Origin: Plebeiibacterium sediminum
GTDB lineage: Bacteria; Bacteroidota; Bacteroidia; Bacteroidales; Marinilabiliaceae
Length of the DNA: 64,000 nucleotides
Direction of reading: 5' to 3'
NCBI RefSeq assembly: GCF_026013605.1
Contig: NZ_JAPDPJ010000013.1
Location: 1-64,000, forward strand
Below, piece after piece: positions 44,700-52,773 of the stretch; the stretch's first letter is position 1, and the number at the start of each line of letters is the position of its first letter. The notes beneath the pieces are model-generated. The model worked only from the letters and a program-made list of their open reading frames with translations. It did no database searches and was not told the origin of the DNA. Made by a program: the position numbers and the translations under genes.

Positions 44700-45686
44700 A
44701 TGGATAAGAAAAATATTGCAGTAGTTTACGGAGGCGATTCCTCTGAAATTGTTGTTTCACGAAAAAGTGCGCAAGGTGTACTTTCTTTTATTGACAGTTC
44801 AAAATATAACACCGTTGCAGTATTAATCACTCTCGAAAAATGGGTAGCCGAATCGGATGGTTGTGAATACCCAATTGACAAGAATGATTTTTCGTTTACT
44901 AAGAATGGTGAAAAGGTTTTGTTTAACTGCGCTTACATAACAATCCACGGAACTCCGGGTGAAGATGGAAGACTACAAGGGTATTTTGATATGTTGAAAA
45001 TTCCTTATTCTACATGTGGCGTTTTAGCAGCATCATTAACCTTTAATAAATTTGCCTGCAATACTTATCTTAAAGGCTTTGGTGTTTCTGTTGCTGACTC
45101 GTTGTTGATTAGAAAAGGAACCGAATATGCGGGCGAAAATATTGCAGATAAATTAGGATTACCTTTATTTATTAAACCCAATGCCGGAGGTTCAAGTTTT
45201 GGTATTTCCAAAGCAAAAACCTTTGAGGAAATTGAACCTGCCATTCTTAAAGCATTTGAAGAAAGTAACGAGGTTATTATTGAATCGTTTATCAGCGGAC
45301 ATGAATTTACTTGTGGATTATATAAAACACCTGAAAAGGAATGTGTATTTCCTATTACAGAAGTAATTCCGGCCAATGAATTTTTCGATTTTGAAGCAAA
45401 ATACAACGCCGAAAAAGCTCAGGAAATCACCCCTGCCCGTTTACCACAGGAAACTACCGATAGAATTCAAAAGATCACTTCTTTGATTTATGATATCTTA
45501 GGTTGTAAAGGAATTGCCCGTGTAGATTATATGTTGAGCGATAATAAAATATTTTTACTTGAAGTAAATACTACTCCAGGAATGACTCCAACAAGCTTTA
45601 TTCCTCAACAAATCAAAGCTGCAGGTTTAGATATCAAAGAAGTATTTACAGATATTATTGAAGACTCTATTAACAGAGCCAACTAA
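44700..45686 (+). CDS. ddl: D-alanine--D-alanine ligase
   Basis: ATP-grasp ligase of 328 residues joining two D-alanines for peptidoglycan. The N-terminal VVYGGDSSEIVVSRKSA carries the family GGxSxE motif, HGTPGEDGRLQGYFD lies near residue 80, the ATP-binding LPLFIKPNAGGSSFGISK near 150, and metal-binding FLLEVNTTPGMTPTSFIPQQ near 280. The product feeds the MurF half of the fusion encoded at 25-27 kb. It is the last gene of the PASTA, rluD-like, ddl operon and is followed by a strong terminator. The short form without a long insertion is usual in the phylum. Confidence 0.95.
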   Translation: MDKKNIAVVYGGDSSEIVVSRKSAQGVLSFIDSSKYNTVAVLITLEKWVAESDGCEYPIDKNDFSFTKNGEKVLFNCAYITIHGTPGEDGRLQGYFDMLKIPYSTCGVLAASLTFNKFACNTYLKGFGVSVADSLLIRKGTEYAGENIADKLGLPLFIKPNAGGSSFGISKAKTFEEIEPAILKAFEESNEVIIESFISGHEFTCGLYKTPEKECVFPITEVIPANEFFDFEAKYNAEKAQEITPARLPQETTDRIQKITSLIYDILGCKGIARVDYMLSDNKIFLLEVNTTPGMTPTSFIPQQIKAAGLDIKEVFTDIIEDSINRAN

Positions 45687-45712
45687 AGCATAAAATATTA
45701 ATTTCATTACTC

Positions 45713-45745
45713 AAAGCTGCATTTTTTTAAGTGCAGCTTTTTTTA
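45713..45745 (+). terminator. Terminator of ddl
   Basis: A 9-bp stem (45713-45721 with 45732-45740, 10-nt loop) runs into TTTTATT, 27 bases after the ddl stop codon. Confidence 0.8.
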
Positions 45746-45817
45746 TTATTAATCTTTATTTCAAAGATACGGCTCAAAGCCGGATGTAATACAACACAGC
45801 ATGACGCTAGGCCGAAC
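45745..45817 (+). repeat. REP-like element, copy A
   Basis: Plus-orientation copy: hairpin 1 is CGGCT/AGCCG (45770-45782, loop CAA); the second half, 45795-45817, matches copy C at 19 of 23 positions (shared core GACGCTA and tail GCCGAAC). The preceding 16 bases (45745-45760, ATTATTAATCTTTATT) recur exactly before copy H at 50421-50436, so the repeated unit extends about 25 bases past the hairpins. Confidence 0.65.
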
Positions 45818-45872
45818 TGTTCTTTACACTATAACATTTTTCGAAGCCAAAGTGCTGGTGCAACAATCGTTC

Positions 45873-45916
45873 AGCGAAGCGTCTCGCTTCGTTGCTTTAC
45901 AATCGGCCTCTGGCCG
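45873..45916 (-). repeat. REP-like element, copy B
   Basis: Minus-orientation copy made of two perfect hairpins: CGAAGCG/CGCTTCG (45875-45891, loop TCT) and CGGCC/GGCCG (45904-45916, loop TCT). It begins four bases beyond the stop codon of the transposase gene. It matches copy F upstream of gcvP at 40 of 44 positions. Confidence 0.8.
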
Positions 45917-45920
45917 GTAT

Positions 45921-46484
45921 TTAAATTGTGTTCCAACTTCTATCAACGATAACAACATCCAAAACACTTGACTCTTCAGCATAATTCGTAGCGCTACTAT
46001 AAATATAATCCTGAGGTTCCATAACAAGTCCAGCTCTCACTGGATTTTCATGTATATAATCAAGTTTTTGGTCGATAAATTTATCTGAATACAGTTGAAC
46101 TGCATGATTTTCATGAGTAAAAACCTGATATTGACTATTTCTGTTATGCTTTTTTGCAGCCTTTTTAAACAGCATTAAAAGCCATTCTCTCCTACTCTCT
46201 ACTCCATTCACTATTCTACCAAGCAAGCATTTACTTGTATAACTTTTAAAATCTCTGAGCACATTACTCAAATTATTTTCTTTTGCTTGTATAATTAAAT
46301 GAATGTGATTACTCATAATGACATAAGCATTAATAACCAATCCTTTTTCTTTCTGACAGTATTTCAGATTATCAATTACTATATTTCTATAGTCAAGCCT
46401 ACTAAACAAGTCAATCCAATTAACTATTTGTAGTGTTACAAAGTAAATTTCACCTTGCTCTCTTATTTGATAAGCTGTGCTCAT
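45921..46484 (-). CDS. REP-associated tyrosine transposase (RAYT), IS200-like Y1 family
   Basis: Single-domain HUH endonuclease of 187 residues. The HUH motif is NHIHLIIQA near residue 60, and the family signature YIHENPVRAGLV near 145-156 is present. A nearby conserved Tyr supplies the nucleophile in this class. Such enzymes mobilise or spread short palindromic REP repeats rather than moving as classic insertion sequences. Here the gene lies between inverted REP-like copies: B ends four bases past the stop, and C lies 76 bases before the start. The frame is intact, so activity is possible. More copies of the repeat flank gcvP. Confidence 0.9.
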   Translation of the reverse strand: MSTAYQIREQGEIYFVTLQIVNWIDLFSRLDYRNIVIDNLKYCQKEKGLVINAYVIMSNHIHLIIQAKENNLSNVLRDFKSYTSKCLLGRIVNGVESRREWLLMLFKKAAKKHNRNSQYQVFTHENHAVQLYSDKFIDQKLDYIHENPVRAGLVMEPQDYIYSSATNYAEESSVLDVVIVDRSWNTI

Positions 46485-46560
46485 AGTATAGTTTTTAATT
46501 GAATTAAGGTATTATTTTGGTTAATTATATGAATAGCTGCTATACATCTAATGTAGATTG

Positions 46561-46608
46561 AGGCCAGAGGCCTTTTTTAATACGACATAGCGAGACGCTA
46601 TGCCGAAC
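46561..46608 (+). repeat. REP-like element, copy C (most regular)
   Basis: Plus-orientation copy with two perfect hairpins: AGGCC/GGCCT (46561-46573, loop AGA) and CATAGCG/CGCTATG (46586-46602, loop AGA), followed by the tail GCCGAAC. It is inverted relative to copy B, so the two bracket the transposase gene. Confidence 0.8.
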
Positions 46609-46891
46609 CATACCTTTAATATATCAATAATTAATTAGAAAAAGAAACTGCTAACAGTTATTTACCATTATGTTAGCAAAGACGCTATGCCGAGCTCCTG
46701 CGAATGGAATCTATTACTATTACTTAATCATGGTTATGTTCGCTATGCAGGGCATGATATCATATGACTGAATGTTCTGTCAACTTCTTTCGATAAATAA
46801 TTCAACTGTTCATAACATTAACAATGTACTTGCTTTGGGTAGAATAGGTATAGGCAATGATACTAAGTCATATTTACGTCATATATTCAAC

Positions 46892-46945
46892 ATATAAAAG
46901 CCATACCAAACTCATTGTTTAATGAGTTTGGTATGGCTTTTATAT
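46892..46945. repeat. Perfect 25-bp inverted repeat with 4-nt loop
   Basis: Bases 46892-46916 are the exact reverse complement of 46921-46945; the loop is GTTT. The arms start and end in AT-rich bases and contain a GC-richer core (CCATACCAAACTC). It may act as a very strong terminator, or be a miniature mobile or attenuator element. It sits outside the REP copies and has a different sequence from them. Confidence 0.8.
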
Positions 46946-47034
46946 AACTTTCATTTGACTTATATCTGTTTTATAATGCTACCAATCCCAAAGCTATCCC
47001 GACTACATCCCATAACAGACACCTTAATTAAAGG

Positions 47035-47070
47035 CATAAAAAAAATGCCGCTCTAAACTAGAACGGCATC
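47035..47070 (-). terminator. Terminator of gcvP
   Basis: Stem ATGCCG..TCT (47045-47054) pairs with AGA..CGGCAT (47060-47069) with one internal mismatch. On the minus strand it is followed by TTTTTTATG. It lies 18 bases after the gcvP stop. Confidence 0.7.
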
Positions 47071-47087
47071 TTTTCAAACCTCAATTT

Positions 47088-49964
47088 TTATTTATTAAGT
47101 AACTCGTATTCTTCAGGAGAACCACAAGTACACATTAAATTTCGATCACCAAAGGCATCATCTACACGAGCCACAGTAAGCCAAAATTTATTTTCTTTAA
47201 TCCATTCCAATGGGAATGCAGCTTTTTCTCTTCCGTAAGGATGAGTCCACTCATCACAAACTACTTTGTAATCAGGGTGTGGCGCATTTTTTAATACATT
47301 ATTAGTTTTATCTGCTTCACCTGATTCAACTTCTTTTATTTCTGCATATATAGATTTCATTACTTCCACAAAGCGATCCAACTCTTGTTTTGATTCACTT
47401 TCAGTAGGCTCAACCATTAAAGTTCCGTGTACAGGGAACGATAAAGTTGGAGCATGAAAACCATAATCCATCAATCGTTTTGCAATATCCAATTCTGTAA
47501 TACCTGCACTTGTTTTAAAATGACGGCATTCTAAAATCATCTCATGAGCTACTCTGCCTTTTTCTCCGGTATACAACACACCATACTCTTCTTTTAAGTG
47601 ATGTGCCAGATAGTTTGCATTTAAAATAGCTATTTCAGTAGATCTCTTTAATCCGTCACTACCCAACATTTTTATATAACCGTAGGTAATTGGCATTACA
47701 CTGGCACTTCCCCAAGGTGCTGCTGCTACAGCAGAAATACCTCTTCGTCCGTTTTGAACAACAGGGTGAGTTGGTAAAAAGTCAACCAAGTGCTCAGCCA
47801 CTCCAATTGGTCCAACACCAGGACCTCCACCACCGTGAGGGATAGCAAATGTTTTATGCAGGTTCAGGTGACATACATCAGCACCAATTAATCCCGGATT
47901 TGTTAAACCAACCTGAGCATTCATATTGGCACCATCCATGTAAACCTGACCACCATTATCATGGATAATCTTACAAATTTCAACAACCGAAGCTTCAAAC
48001 ACACCATGAGTGGATGGATAAGTAATCATCAAACATGATAGTGTATCCTTATATTTTTCAGCTTTGTCTTTTAAGTCAGCTACATCAATATTTCCTCGCT
48101 CATCACATTTAACAACCACTACATTCATACCTGCCATTACAGCACTTGCAGGGTTAGTTCCATGAGCAGAAGAAGGAATAATAGCCACATTACGTTGATC
48201 TTCGCCTCTGCTTTGATGATAAGCTCTGATTACCATTAATCCGGCATACTCACCTGCAGCACCTGAGTTAGGTTGTAAACTAACATCAGCAAATCCGGTA
48301 ATTTCAGCTAAGTCTCTTTTTAATTCAGCAAAAAGTAAATGATAACCTGCAGCCTGATCCACCGGCACAAATGGGTGAATTCCACCAAACTCAATCCAGC
48401 TTAATGGTAACATTTCTGTTGCAGCATTTAATTTCATGGTACATGATCCCAACGAAATCATAGAATGTGTTAGTGAAATATCTCTACGCTCCAATTTCTT
48501 GATGTAACGAACCATCTCTGTTTCGGAACGATACAACTTAAATACTTCTTGCTGTAAATACTCTGATTTTCTTAAATAAGCCTCATCAATAGTACAAACT
48601 TCATCAATATCAAGAATTGTTGGCACATCGCTGCATGCTGCACGAGCAAATACTTCAACAATCCAGTTAACATCTTCTAAGTTGGTAGTTTCATCAATAC
48701 TGATACCTACATCTCCATTTTCAAAATAACGGAAGTTCATCTCCAACTCAAGAGAATACTTTTCTATTAATTCAACAGATGCATGCTTAGCCATAGAAAA
48801 ACGGATGGTATCAAAGTAGTTTTCATTCAACTGCTTGTATCCTAATTTTTCTATCTCTTGCGTTAATAAGGATGCAATATTATGTATTTGACCTGCTATT
48901 CTTCTGATACCTTCAGCACCATGATATACGGCATAAAAACTGGCCATAGTAGCTAAAAGAGCCTGTGCTGTACAAATATTTGATGTAGCTTTTTCTCTTT
49001 TAATATGTTGCTCACGGGTTTGCAAAGCCATTCTTAAAGCTCTGTTTCCATTGGCATCTTTAGTAATACCAATGATACGTCCTGGCATATTTCTTTTTCC
49101 CTCTTCTCGAGCGGCAAAATAAGCTGCATAAGGACCTCCATATCCCATTGGAACTCCAAAACGCTGTGTAGATCCAAAAACAATATCTGCTCCCCACTCA
49201 CCTGGAGGAACCAACATAGATAAGCTTAATAAATCGGCACCTACCGAAATTTTACAACCTGCTTCGTGAGTTTTAGTAACCAACTCTTTATAATCCACTA
49301 CATTTCCATCTGAGTTTGGATATTGAACCAACACTCCAAAATGTTTTTCAGATAGTTCACACGCTTTCCAATCACCAAATTGCAGTTCAATTCCAAGAGG
49401 GTTCGCTCTTGTTTCCAACACGGCTCTTGTTTGAGGCCATATTTTTTCATCCACAAACATGATATTTGCATTAGCTTTTACCATGGCTCTTGGACGCGAA
49501 TTAAACATCATTACCATAGCTTCAGCTGCAGCTGTTGCTTCATCTAACAATGATGCATTGGCTATTTCCATTCCTGTTAACTCGCAAATTACAGTCTGAA
49601 AATTTAATAAAGCCTCTAATCTACCTTGTGAAATCTCGGCCTGATAAGGCGTATAAGAAGTATACCATACAGGATTCTCAAGAACATTTCTGTGAATTAC
49701 AGCAGGAGTGATAGTATCGTAATACCCCATTCCTATATAAGTATTGTATACTTTATTTTTTGAGGCTATATCCAATATTTTTCTGAAATACTGTCGCTCT
49801 GTTAATCCTTTTGCCAAACGCAAAGGCTCCTTCAATCTGATACTTTCAGGAACTGTTTCATCAATCAATTGTTCCATTGATTCTACACCAATGGTTTTAA
49901 GCATCTCTTCAATCTCATAATCGCGAGGCCCAATATGCCTTGCAACAAACTTATCTGTAGCCAT
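47088..49964 (-). CDS. gcvP: Glycine dehydrogenase (decarboxylating), P-protein
   Basis: PLP enzyme of 958 residues, the P-protein of the glycine cleavage system; it decarboxylates glycine and passes the aminomethyl group to lipoyl-GcvH. The single chain holds the two halves that some bacteria split (GcvPA/GcvPB). Landmarks: FVARHIGPRD at the N terminus, YTPYQAEISQGRLEALLNFQ near residue 125, SLGSCTMKLNAATEM near 495, and the PLP-binding Lys in LNLHKTFAIPHGGGGPG near 700. GcvT and GcvH are not in the window; lpdA at 2-3 kb could provide the L-protein. No glycine riboswitch is seen upstream. REP-like repeats lie on both sides of this gene. Confidence 0.96.
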   Translation of the reverse strand: MATDKFVARHIGPRDYEIEEMLKTIGVESMEQLIDETVPESIRLKEPLRLAKGLTERQYFRKILDIASKNKVYNTYIGMGYYDTITPAVIHRNVLENPVWYTSYTPYQAEISQGRLEALLNFQTVICELTGMEIANASLLDEATAAAEAMVMMFNSRPRAMVKANANIMFVDEKIWPQTRAVLETRANPLGIELQFGDWKACELSEKHFGVLVQYPNSDGNVVDYKELVTKTHEAGCKISVGADLLSLSMLVPPGEWGADIVFGSTQRFGVPMGYGGPYAAYFAAREEGKRNMPGRIIGITKDANGNRALRMALQTREQHIKREKATSNICTAQALLATMASFYAVYHGAEGIRRIAGQIHNIASLLTQEIEKLGYKQLNENYFDTIRFSMAKHASVELIEKYSLELEMNFRYFENGDVGISIDETTNLEDVNWIVEVFARAACSDVPTILDIDEVCTIDEAYLRKSEYLQQEVFKLYRSETEMVRYIKKLERRDISLTHSMISLGSCTMKLNAATEMLPLSWIEFGGIHPFVPVDQAAGYHLLFAELKRDLAEITGFADVSLQPNSGAAGEYAGLMVIRAYHQSRGEDQRNVAIIPSSAHGTNPASAVMAGMNVVVVKCDERGNIDVADLKDKAEKYKDTLSCLMITYPSTHGVFEASVVEICKIIHDNGGQVYMDGANMNAQVGLTNPGLIGADVCHLNLHKTFAIPHGGGGPGVGPIGVAEHLVDFLPTHPVVQNGRRGISAVAAAPWGSASVMPITYGYIKMLGSDGLKRSTEIAILNANYLAHHLKEEYGVLYTGEKGRVAHEMILECRHFKTSAGITELDIAKRLMDYGFHAPTLSFPVHGTLMVEPTESESKQELDRFVEVMKSIYAEIKEVESGEADKTNNVLKNAPHPDYKVVCDEWTHPYGREKAAFPLEWIKENKFWLTVARVDDAFGDRNLMCTCGSPEEYELLNK

Positions 49965-50160
49965 TATAAATTATTTATTTAAAAATATGAGAGTTACACT
50001 TTATTATAGCAACCCTGACACACCTTTTCAGGATGGCTTTAAAGGTAAGATAATAAGAATATTATAAAAATGACAGACACTTCTTTTCAAGATGATTTTT
50101 GTCATTATGAGAAGGGCGAATAATCGACGAAAAACATCTGTTGGTACAACTCCATTGCTC

Positions 50161-50204
50161 AGCGAAGCGTCTCGCTTCACTGCCTTACAATCGGCCTCTG
50201 GACG
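50161..50204 (-). repeat. REP-like element, copy F
   Basis: Minus-orientation copy, 40/44 identical to copy B. The GAAGCG/CGCTTC hairpin is intact; the second hairpin (CGGCC/GGACG) has one mismatch. The 25 bases before it also resemble the bases before copy B. Confidence 0.75.
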
Positions 50205-50261
50205 TTCTAATTTACTTGCAACAATAAACAAAATACATTAATGATCTTTGCAAAACCACAT

Positions 50262-50310
50262 CCGGCTGGAAGCCCGGTATAAAACGACATTGCGAAACGC
50301 TATGCAGAAC
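50262..50310 (+). repeat. REP-like element, copy G
   Basis: Plus-orientation copy: hairpin 1 CCGG...CCGG (50262-50277), then CATTGCG/CGCTATG (50289-50305) with one T-T mismatch and the tail GCAGAAC. It is inverted relative to copy F, which lies 57 bases away. Confidence 0.65.
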
Positions 50311-50420
50311 TGAGGCGATGCCCTATGCTATAATATATAAGTCCTTTCAGGCCTTTTTCTGTATTTTTACGAGTGAGTTATCTTCCTGCTTTTTTATTAC
50401 TTTATATATAAGTTACAAGT

Positions 50421-50515
50421 ATTATTAATCTTTATTCAACTACACTTGACTGGAAGCCGGGTAAAAACCAACATAGCGGCACACTTTGCCAAACTTAGCT
50501 AGCCTGACGCTCTGC
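50421..50515 (+). repeat. REP-like element, copy H (decayed)
   Basis: It shares 16 identical leading bases with copy A (50421-50436), then ACTGGAAGCCGGG and CATAGCGGC, followed by a degenerate second half and a further CCTGACGCTCTGC fragment. It looks like an old copy. Confidence 0.5.
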
Positions 50516-50609
50516 TTAATTCAGTAACTACTTTACCAATACTACATACATGATAAATTTAAACTAAAATCCACTATACTATATTAATCAATGCTTCAGA
50601 GTAAAAAAC

Positions 50610-50617
50610 TATCTTTG
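50610..50617 (+). promoter_or_regulatory. -7 box deciding the start of the amidohydrolase gene
   Basis: TATCTTTG fits TAnnTTTG. It lies inside the frame that begins at the upstream ATG (50591), so transcription probably starts downstream of that ATG and translation begins at the ATG at 50639. No clear TTG partner. Confidence 0.5.
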
Positions 50618-50638
50618 CAGCAAATTAAACAAGTAGAT

Positions 50639-51829
50639 ATGGATTTTAAGGATCAGATAAAAGAGTTAACTCATAAATACTTTGATGAAATTGTTGGTAT
50701 AAGACGACATATTCATGAAAACCCGGAATTATCTTTTGAGGAATACAATACCTCAAAGTACATTTGCTCAAAATTAGATGAATATGGCATATCTTATAAA
50801 TCAGGATATGTTAAGACCGGTATCATTGGAAAAATCGAAGGTAAAAATCCTGATAAAAAAATCATTGCACTTAGAGCTGATATGGATGCCTTACCAATCC
50901 ATGAAAGCGAAGATCATTCAGTAAAATCATGCAATGCCGGAGTGATGCATGCCTGCGGACATGATGCACACTCTGCATCATTATTAGGAACAGCTAAAAT
51001 ACTTAGTGAACTAAAAGACCAATGGGAAGGAACCATATTACTTATTTTTCAGCCTGGAGAAGAAAAGTTTCCTGGCGGTGCCAAATTAATGATGGAAGAA
51101 GGTGCTCTTGATCATCCTAAACCTGAAATTATTATTGGACAACATGTACTGCCTGATATGGAAACCGGGCATGTTGGATTTAAAGAAGGTATGTACATGG
51201 CCTCAGGTGATGAAGTTTATTTAACGATTAAAGGTAAAGGCGGACACGCTGCGATGCCTCATACTTTAAATGATAACGTTTTAATTGCTGCCAATATCAT
51301 TGTATCACTACAGCAAATTGTTGCCCGCATGGTTCCGGCCAATATTCCTACAGTGTTATCGTTTGGACGTGTTATTGCTGATGGAGCAACCAATATTATC
51401 CCTGAAAAAGTTGAAATAGCTGGTACTTTAAGAACCATGAATGAGGAATGGAGAGCTAAAATAAAAGCCTACATCAGAAAAATGGCCAGTGAAATTGCCC
51501 AAAGTATGGGAGCTACCTGTGAAATTAAAATCAATGATGGTTATCCTGTAGTAACAAACTCAGAGTACGTAACAGAATTGGCACATAAGTCGGCTTGTGA
51601 GTATTTGGGTCAGGAATATGTCCATAAAATGGATATTAGAATGACTGCTGAAGATTTTGGCTATTACACACAAGAGTATCCTTGTACTTTCTACCGATTT
51701 GGAGTTAAACAGATGAACAATAAGCCTACAGGTGGGTTACACACCCCTGGATTTGACTTAAATGAATCATCCTTAGAGACTTCTGTAGGATTAATGGCAT
51801 ATATAGCTTTAGATGTTTTAGCGCAATAA
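50639..51829 (+). CDS. M20 family amidohydrolase / N-acyl amino acid hydrolase
   Basis: Zinc-type hydrolase of 396 residues related to hippurate and N-acetyl-diaminopimelate hydrolases; it should release an acyl group from an N-acyl amino acid or peptide. Metal and catalytic segments: GIRRHIHENPELSF near residue 20, LRADMDALPIHE near 77, MHACGHDAHSASLLG near 98, PGEEKFPGGAKLMMEEGAL near 135 and a late GLHTPGFDLNE. A dimerisation domain occupies about 180-290. Substrate is not certain. The ATG at 50639 is chosen over 50591 because a -7 box overlaps the intervening bases. It is monocistronic; ferredoxin downstream has its own promoter. Confidence 0.88.
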   Translation: MDFKDQIKELTHKYFDEIVGIRRHIHENPELSFEEYNTSKYICSKLDEYGISYKSGYVKTGIIGKIEGKNPDKKIIALRADMDALPIHESEDHSVKSCNAGVMHACGHDAHSASLLGTAKILSELKDQWEGTILLIFQPGEEKFPGGAKLMMEEGALDHPKPEIIIGQHVLPDMETGHVGFKEGMYMASGDEVYLTIKGKGGHAAMPHTLNDNVLIAANIIVSLQQIVARMVPANIPTVLSFGRVIADGATNIIPEKVEIAGTLRTMNEEWRAKIKAYIRKMASEIAQSMGATCEIKINDGYPVVTNSEYVTELAHKSACEYLGQEYVHKMDIRMTAEDFGYYTQEYPCTFYRFGVKQMNNKPTGGLHTPGFDLNESSLETSVGLMAYIALDVLAQ

Positions 51830-51914
51830 ATAACTATAAATAAGACCAATAGAAGTTTTTTTATAACTTTTTATTTATTTAAAAACATTTCAAATAAAGC
51901 TAAAACAGATAATA

Positions 51915-51948
51915 TTGTTTTTATATAAAAAAAAAGAAAATAATTTTG
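51915..51948 (+). promoter_or_regulatory. Promoter of the ferredoxin gene
   Basis: TTG (51915-51917), 23 bases, then TAATTTTG (51941-51948). The spacing is at the upper limit of the pattern. It rules out starting the ferredoxin at the upstream in-frame TTG. Confidence 0.6.
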
Positions 51949-51980
51949 TTAGCTGTAATACTAATAAAAACAATAAAAAA

Positions 51981-52148
51981 ATGGCTTACGTTATAAACGA
52001 AGATTGCATCGCATGTGGAACATGTATCGATGAGTGTCCAGTAGACGCTATTTCTGAAGGAGATATCTATAAAATTGACGCAGAAGCTTGTACTGACTGT
52101 GGTACTTGTGCTGATGTATGTCCTACAGAAGCAATTAAGCCTGCTTAA
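51981..52148 (+). CDS. 2[4Fe-4S] ferredoxin
   Basis: Small acidic electron carrier of 55 residues. It holds two clusters of the form CxxCxxCxxxCP: CIACGTCIDECP near residues 9-20 and CTDCGTCADVCP near 38-49, so all eight cysteines are present. The ATG at 51981 starts the classic MAYVINEDCIACG. It likely serves pyruvate:ferredoxin oxidoreductase-type or other low-potential enzymes in an anaerobic or facultative metabolism, but the partner is not encoded nearby. It has its own promoter and a strong terminator. Confidence 0.95.
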   Translation: MAYVINEDCIACGTCIDECPVDAISEGDIYKIDAEACTDCGTCADVCPTEAIKPA

Positions 52149-52167
52149 TTGCAGATTGAAAATACAC

Positions 52168-52204
52168 AAAAAGCCTGCTTAATCAGATTAAGCAGGCTTT
52201 TTTG
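52168..52204. terminator. Strong bidirectional terminator
   Basis: A perfect 16-bp stem (52168-52183 with 52187-52202, loop CAG) with five A before and T after lies between the convergent ferredoxin and cyclo-ligase genes. Confidence 0.88.
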
Positions 52205-52227
52205 TTATATCATATTTCTAACTGTGT

Positions 52228-52767
52228 TTATCCCCAAAATACCTGATCCATTTTTACATCATGTGGTTCTATCGGTACTTGATTCAACATCTGGCATTTA
52301 TAGGCTACACCTACCTTTGTGGCATTAGCTAACAATGGTAATAGGCGATCGTAATATCCTCCTCCTCTTCCCATTCTGTAACCGTCAGTTGTAAAAGCTA
52401 CTCCGGGAACGATTACTAAATCTATTTCATTATAATTAGAGATAGCACTACCATTAGGCTCCATAATACCAAAGGCCCCCTTTTCCATTGACGCTTCACC
52501 ACAATAAGGAACAATTTCAACTTCATCTCCAACTACACGAGGCAGATAGATGCTCTTATTTTTACAATACTTATTTACAAAGTAGTGCGTATCCAACTCA
52601 TCAAAAAGCGACCAATAACATAACAAATGTGTAGCATTTTGAAATATTGGAGACGCTTCAAGTGCTTTAAAAACCTCCATAGATGAAGCAATACGCTCTT
52701 CTTTTGACAGATTCTTTTTTCTTTTCTGAATAACTTTCCTCAATTCATTCTTATCCATCTCAATCAT
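52228..52767 (-). CDS. 5-formyltetrahydrofolate cyclo-ligase
   Basis: Enzyme of 179 residues that converts 5-formyl-THF to 5,10-methenyl-THF with ATP. The N-terminal KNELRKVIQKRKKNLSKEER contributes phosphate-binding basic residues, and the C-terminal VPGVAFTTDGYRMGRGGGYYDRLL is the ATP/substrate loop seen across the family. Length is normal. The start could also be three codons later (MDKNEL). It begins 6 bases after the gldB-like gene ends, so the two are co-transcribed. It recycles a folate by-product, which fits the presence of gcvP, although they are not an operon. Confidence 0.92.
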   Translation of the reverse strand: MIEMDKNELRKVIQKRKKNLSKEERIASSMEVFKALEASPIFQNATHLLCYWSLFDELDTHYFVNKYCKNKSIYLPRVVGDEVEIVPYCGEASMEKGAFGIMEPNGSAISNYNEIDLVIVPGVAFTTDGYRMGRGGGYYDRLLPLLANATKVGVAYKCQMLNQVPIEPHDVKMDQVFWG

Positions 52768-52773
52768 TTCCAG

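Larger units (their letters stand above)
46485..47087. other. Repeat-rich spacer between the transposase gene and gcvP
   Basis: About 600 bases with no gene. It holds copy C, two decayed REP halves (46679-46695, reading AGACGCTATGCCGAGC; and 46738-46755), a perfect 25-bp hairpin (46892-46945) and the gcvP terminator. I see no promoter that I would defend. Confidence 0.6.
49965..50609. other. Repeat-rich spacer upstream of gcvP
   Basis: About 650 bases without a gene. It contains REP-like copies F, G and H, a 7-bp inverted repeat near 50069-50106, and presumably the gcvP promoter, which I could not identify. Small frames across copies B and F translate to a similar peptide (RPEADCKAxKRDASL), a by-product of the repeat and not a gene. 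Confidence 0.6.

Noticed and set aside
45824-46027. 67-codon minus-strand frame overlapping the transposase gene end and REP copy B
   Set aside because: It overlaps a convincing gene and reads through the repeat; its peptide recurs at copy F, so it is a repeat by-product.
50028-50231. 67-codon minus-strand frame upstream of gcvP
   Set aside because: It lies over REP copy F, has no start signal and no recognisable fold; it repeats the phantom peptide.
49965-50590. Glycine riboswitch upstream of gcvP
   Set aside because: I looked for the conserved paired aptamer features and saw only REP-like hairpins; no support.
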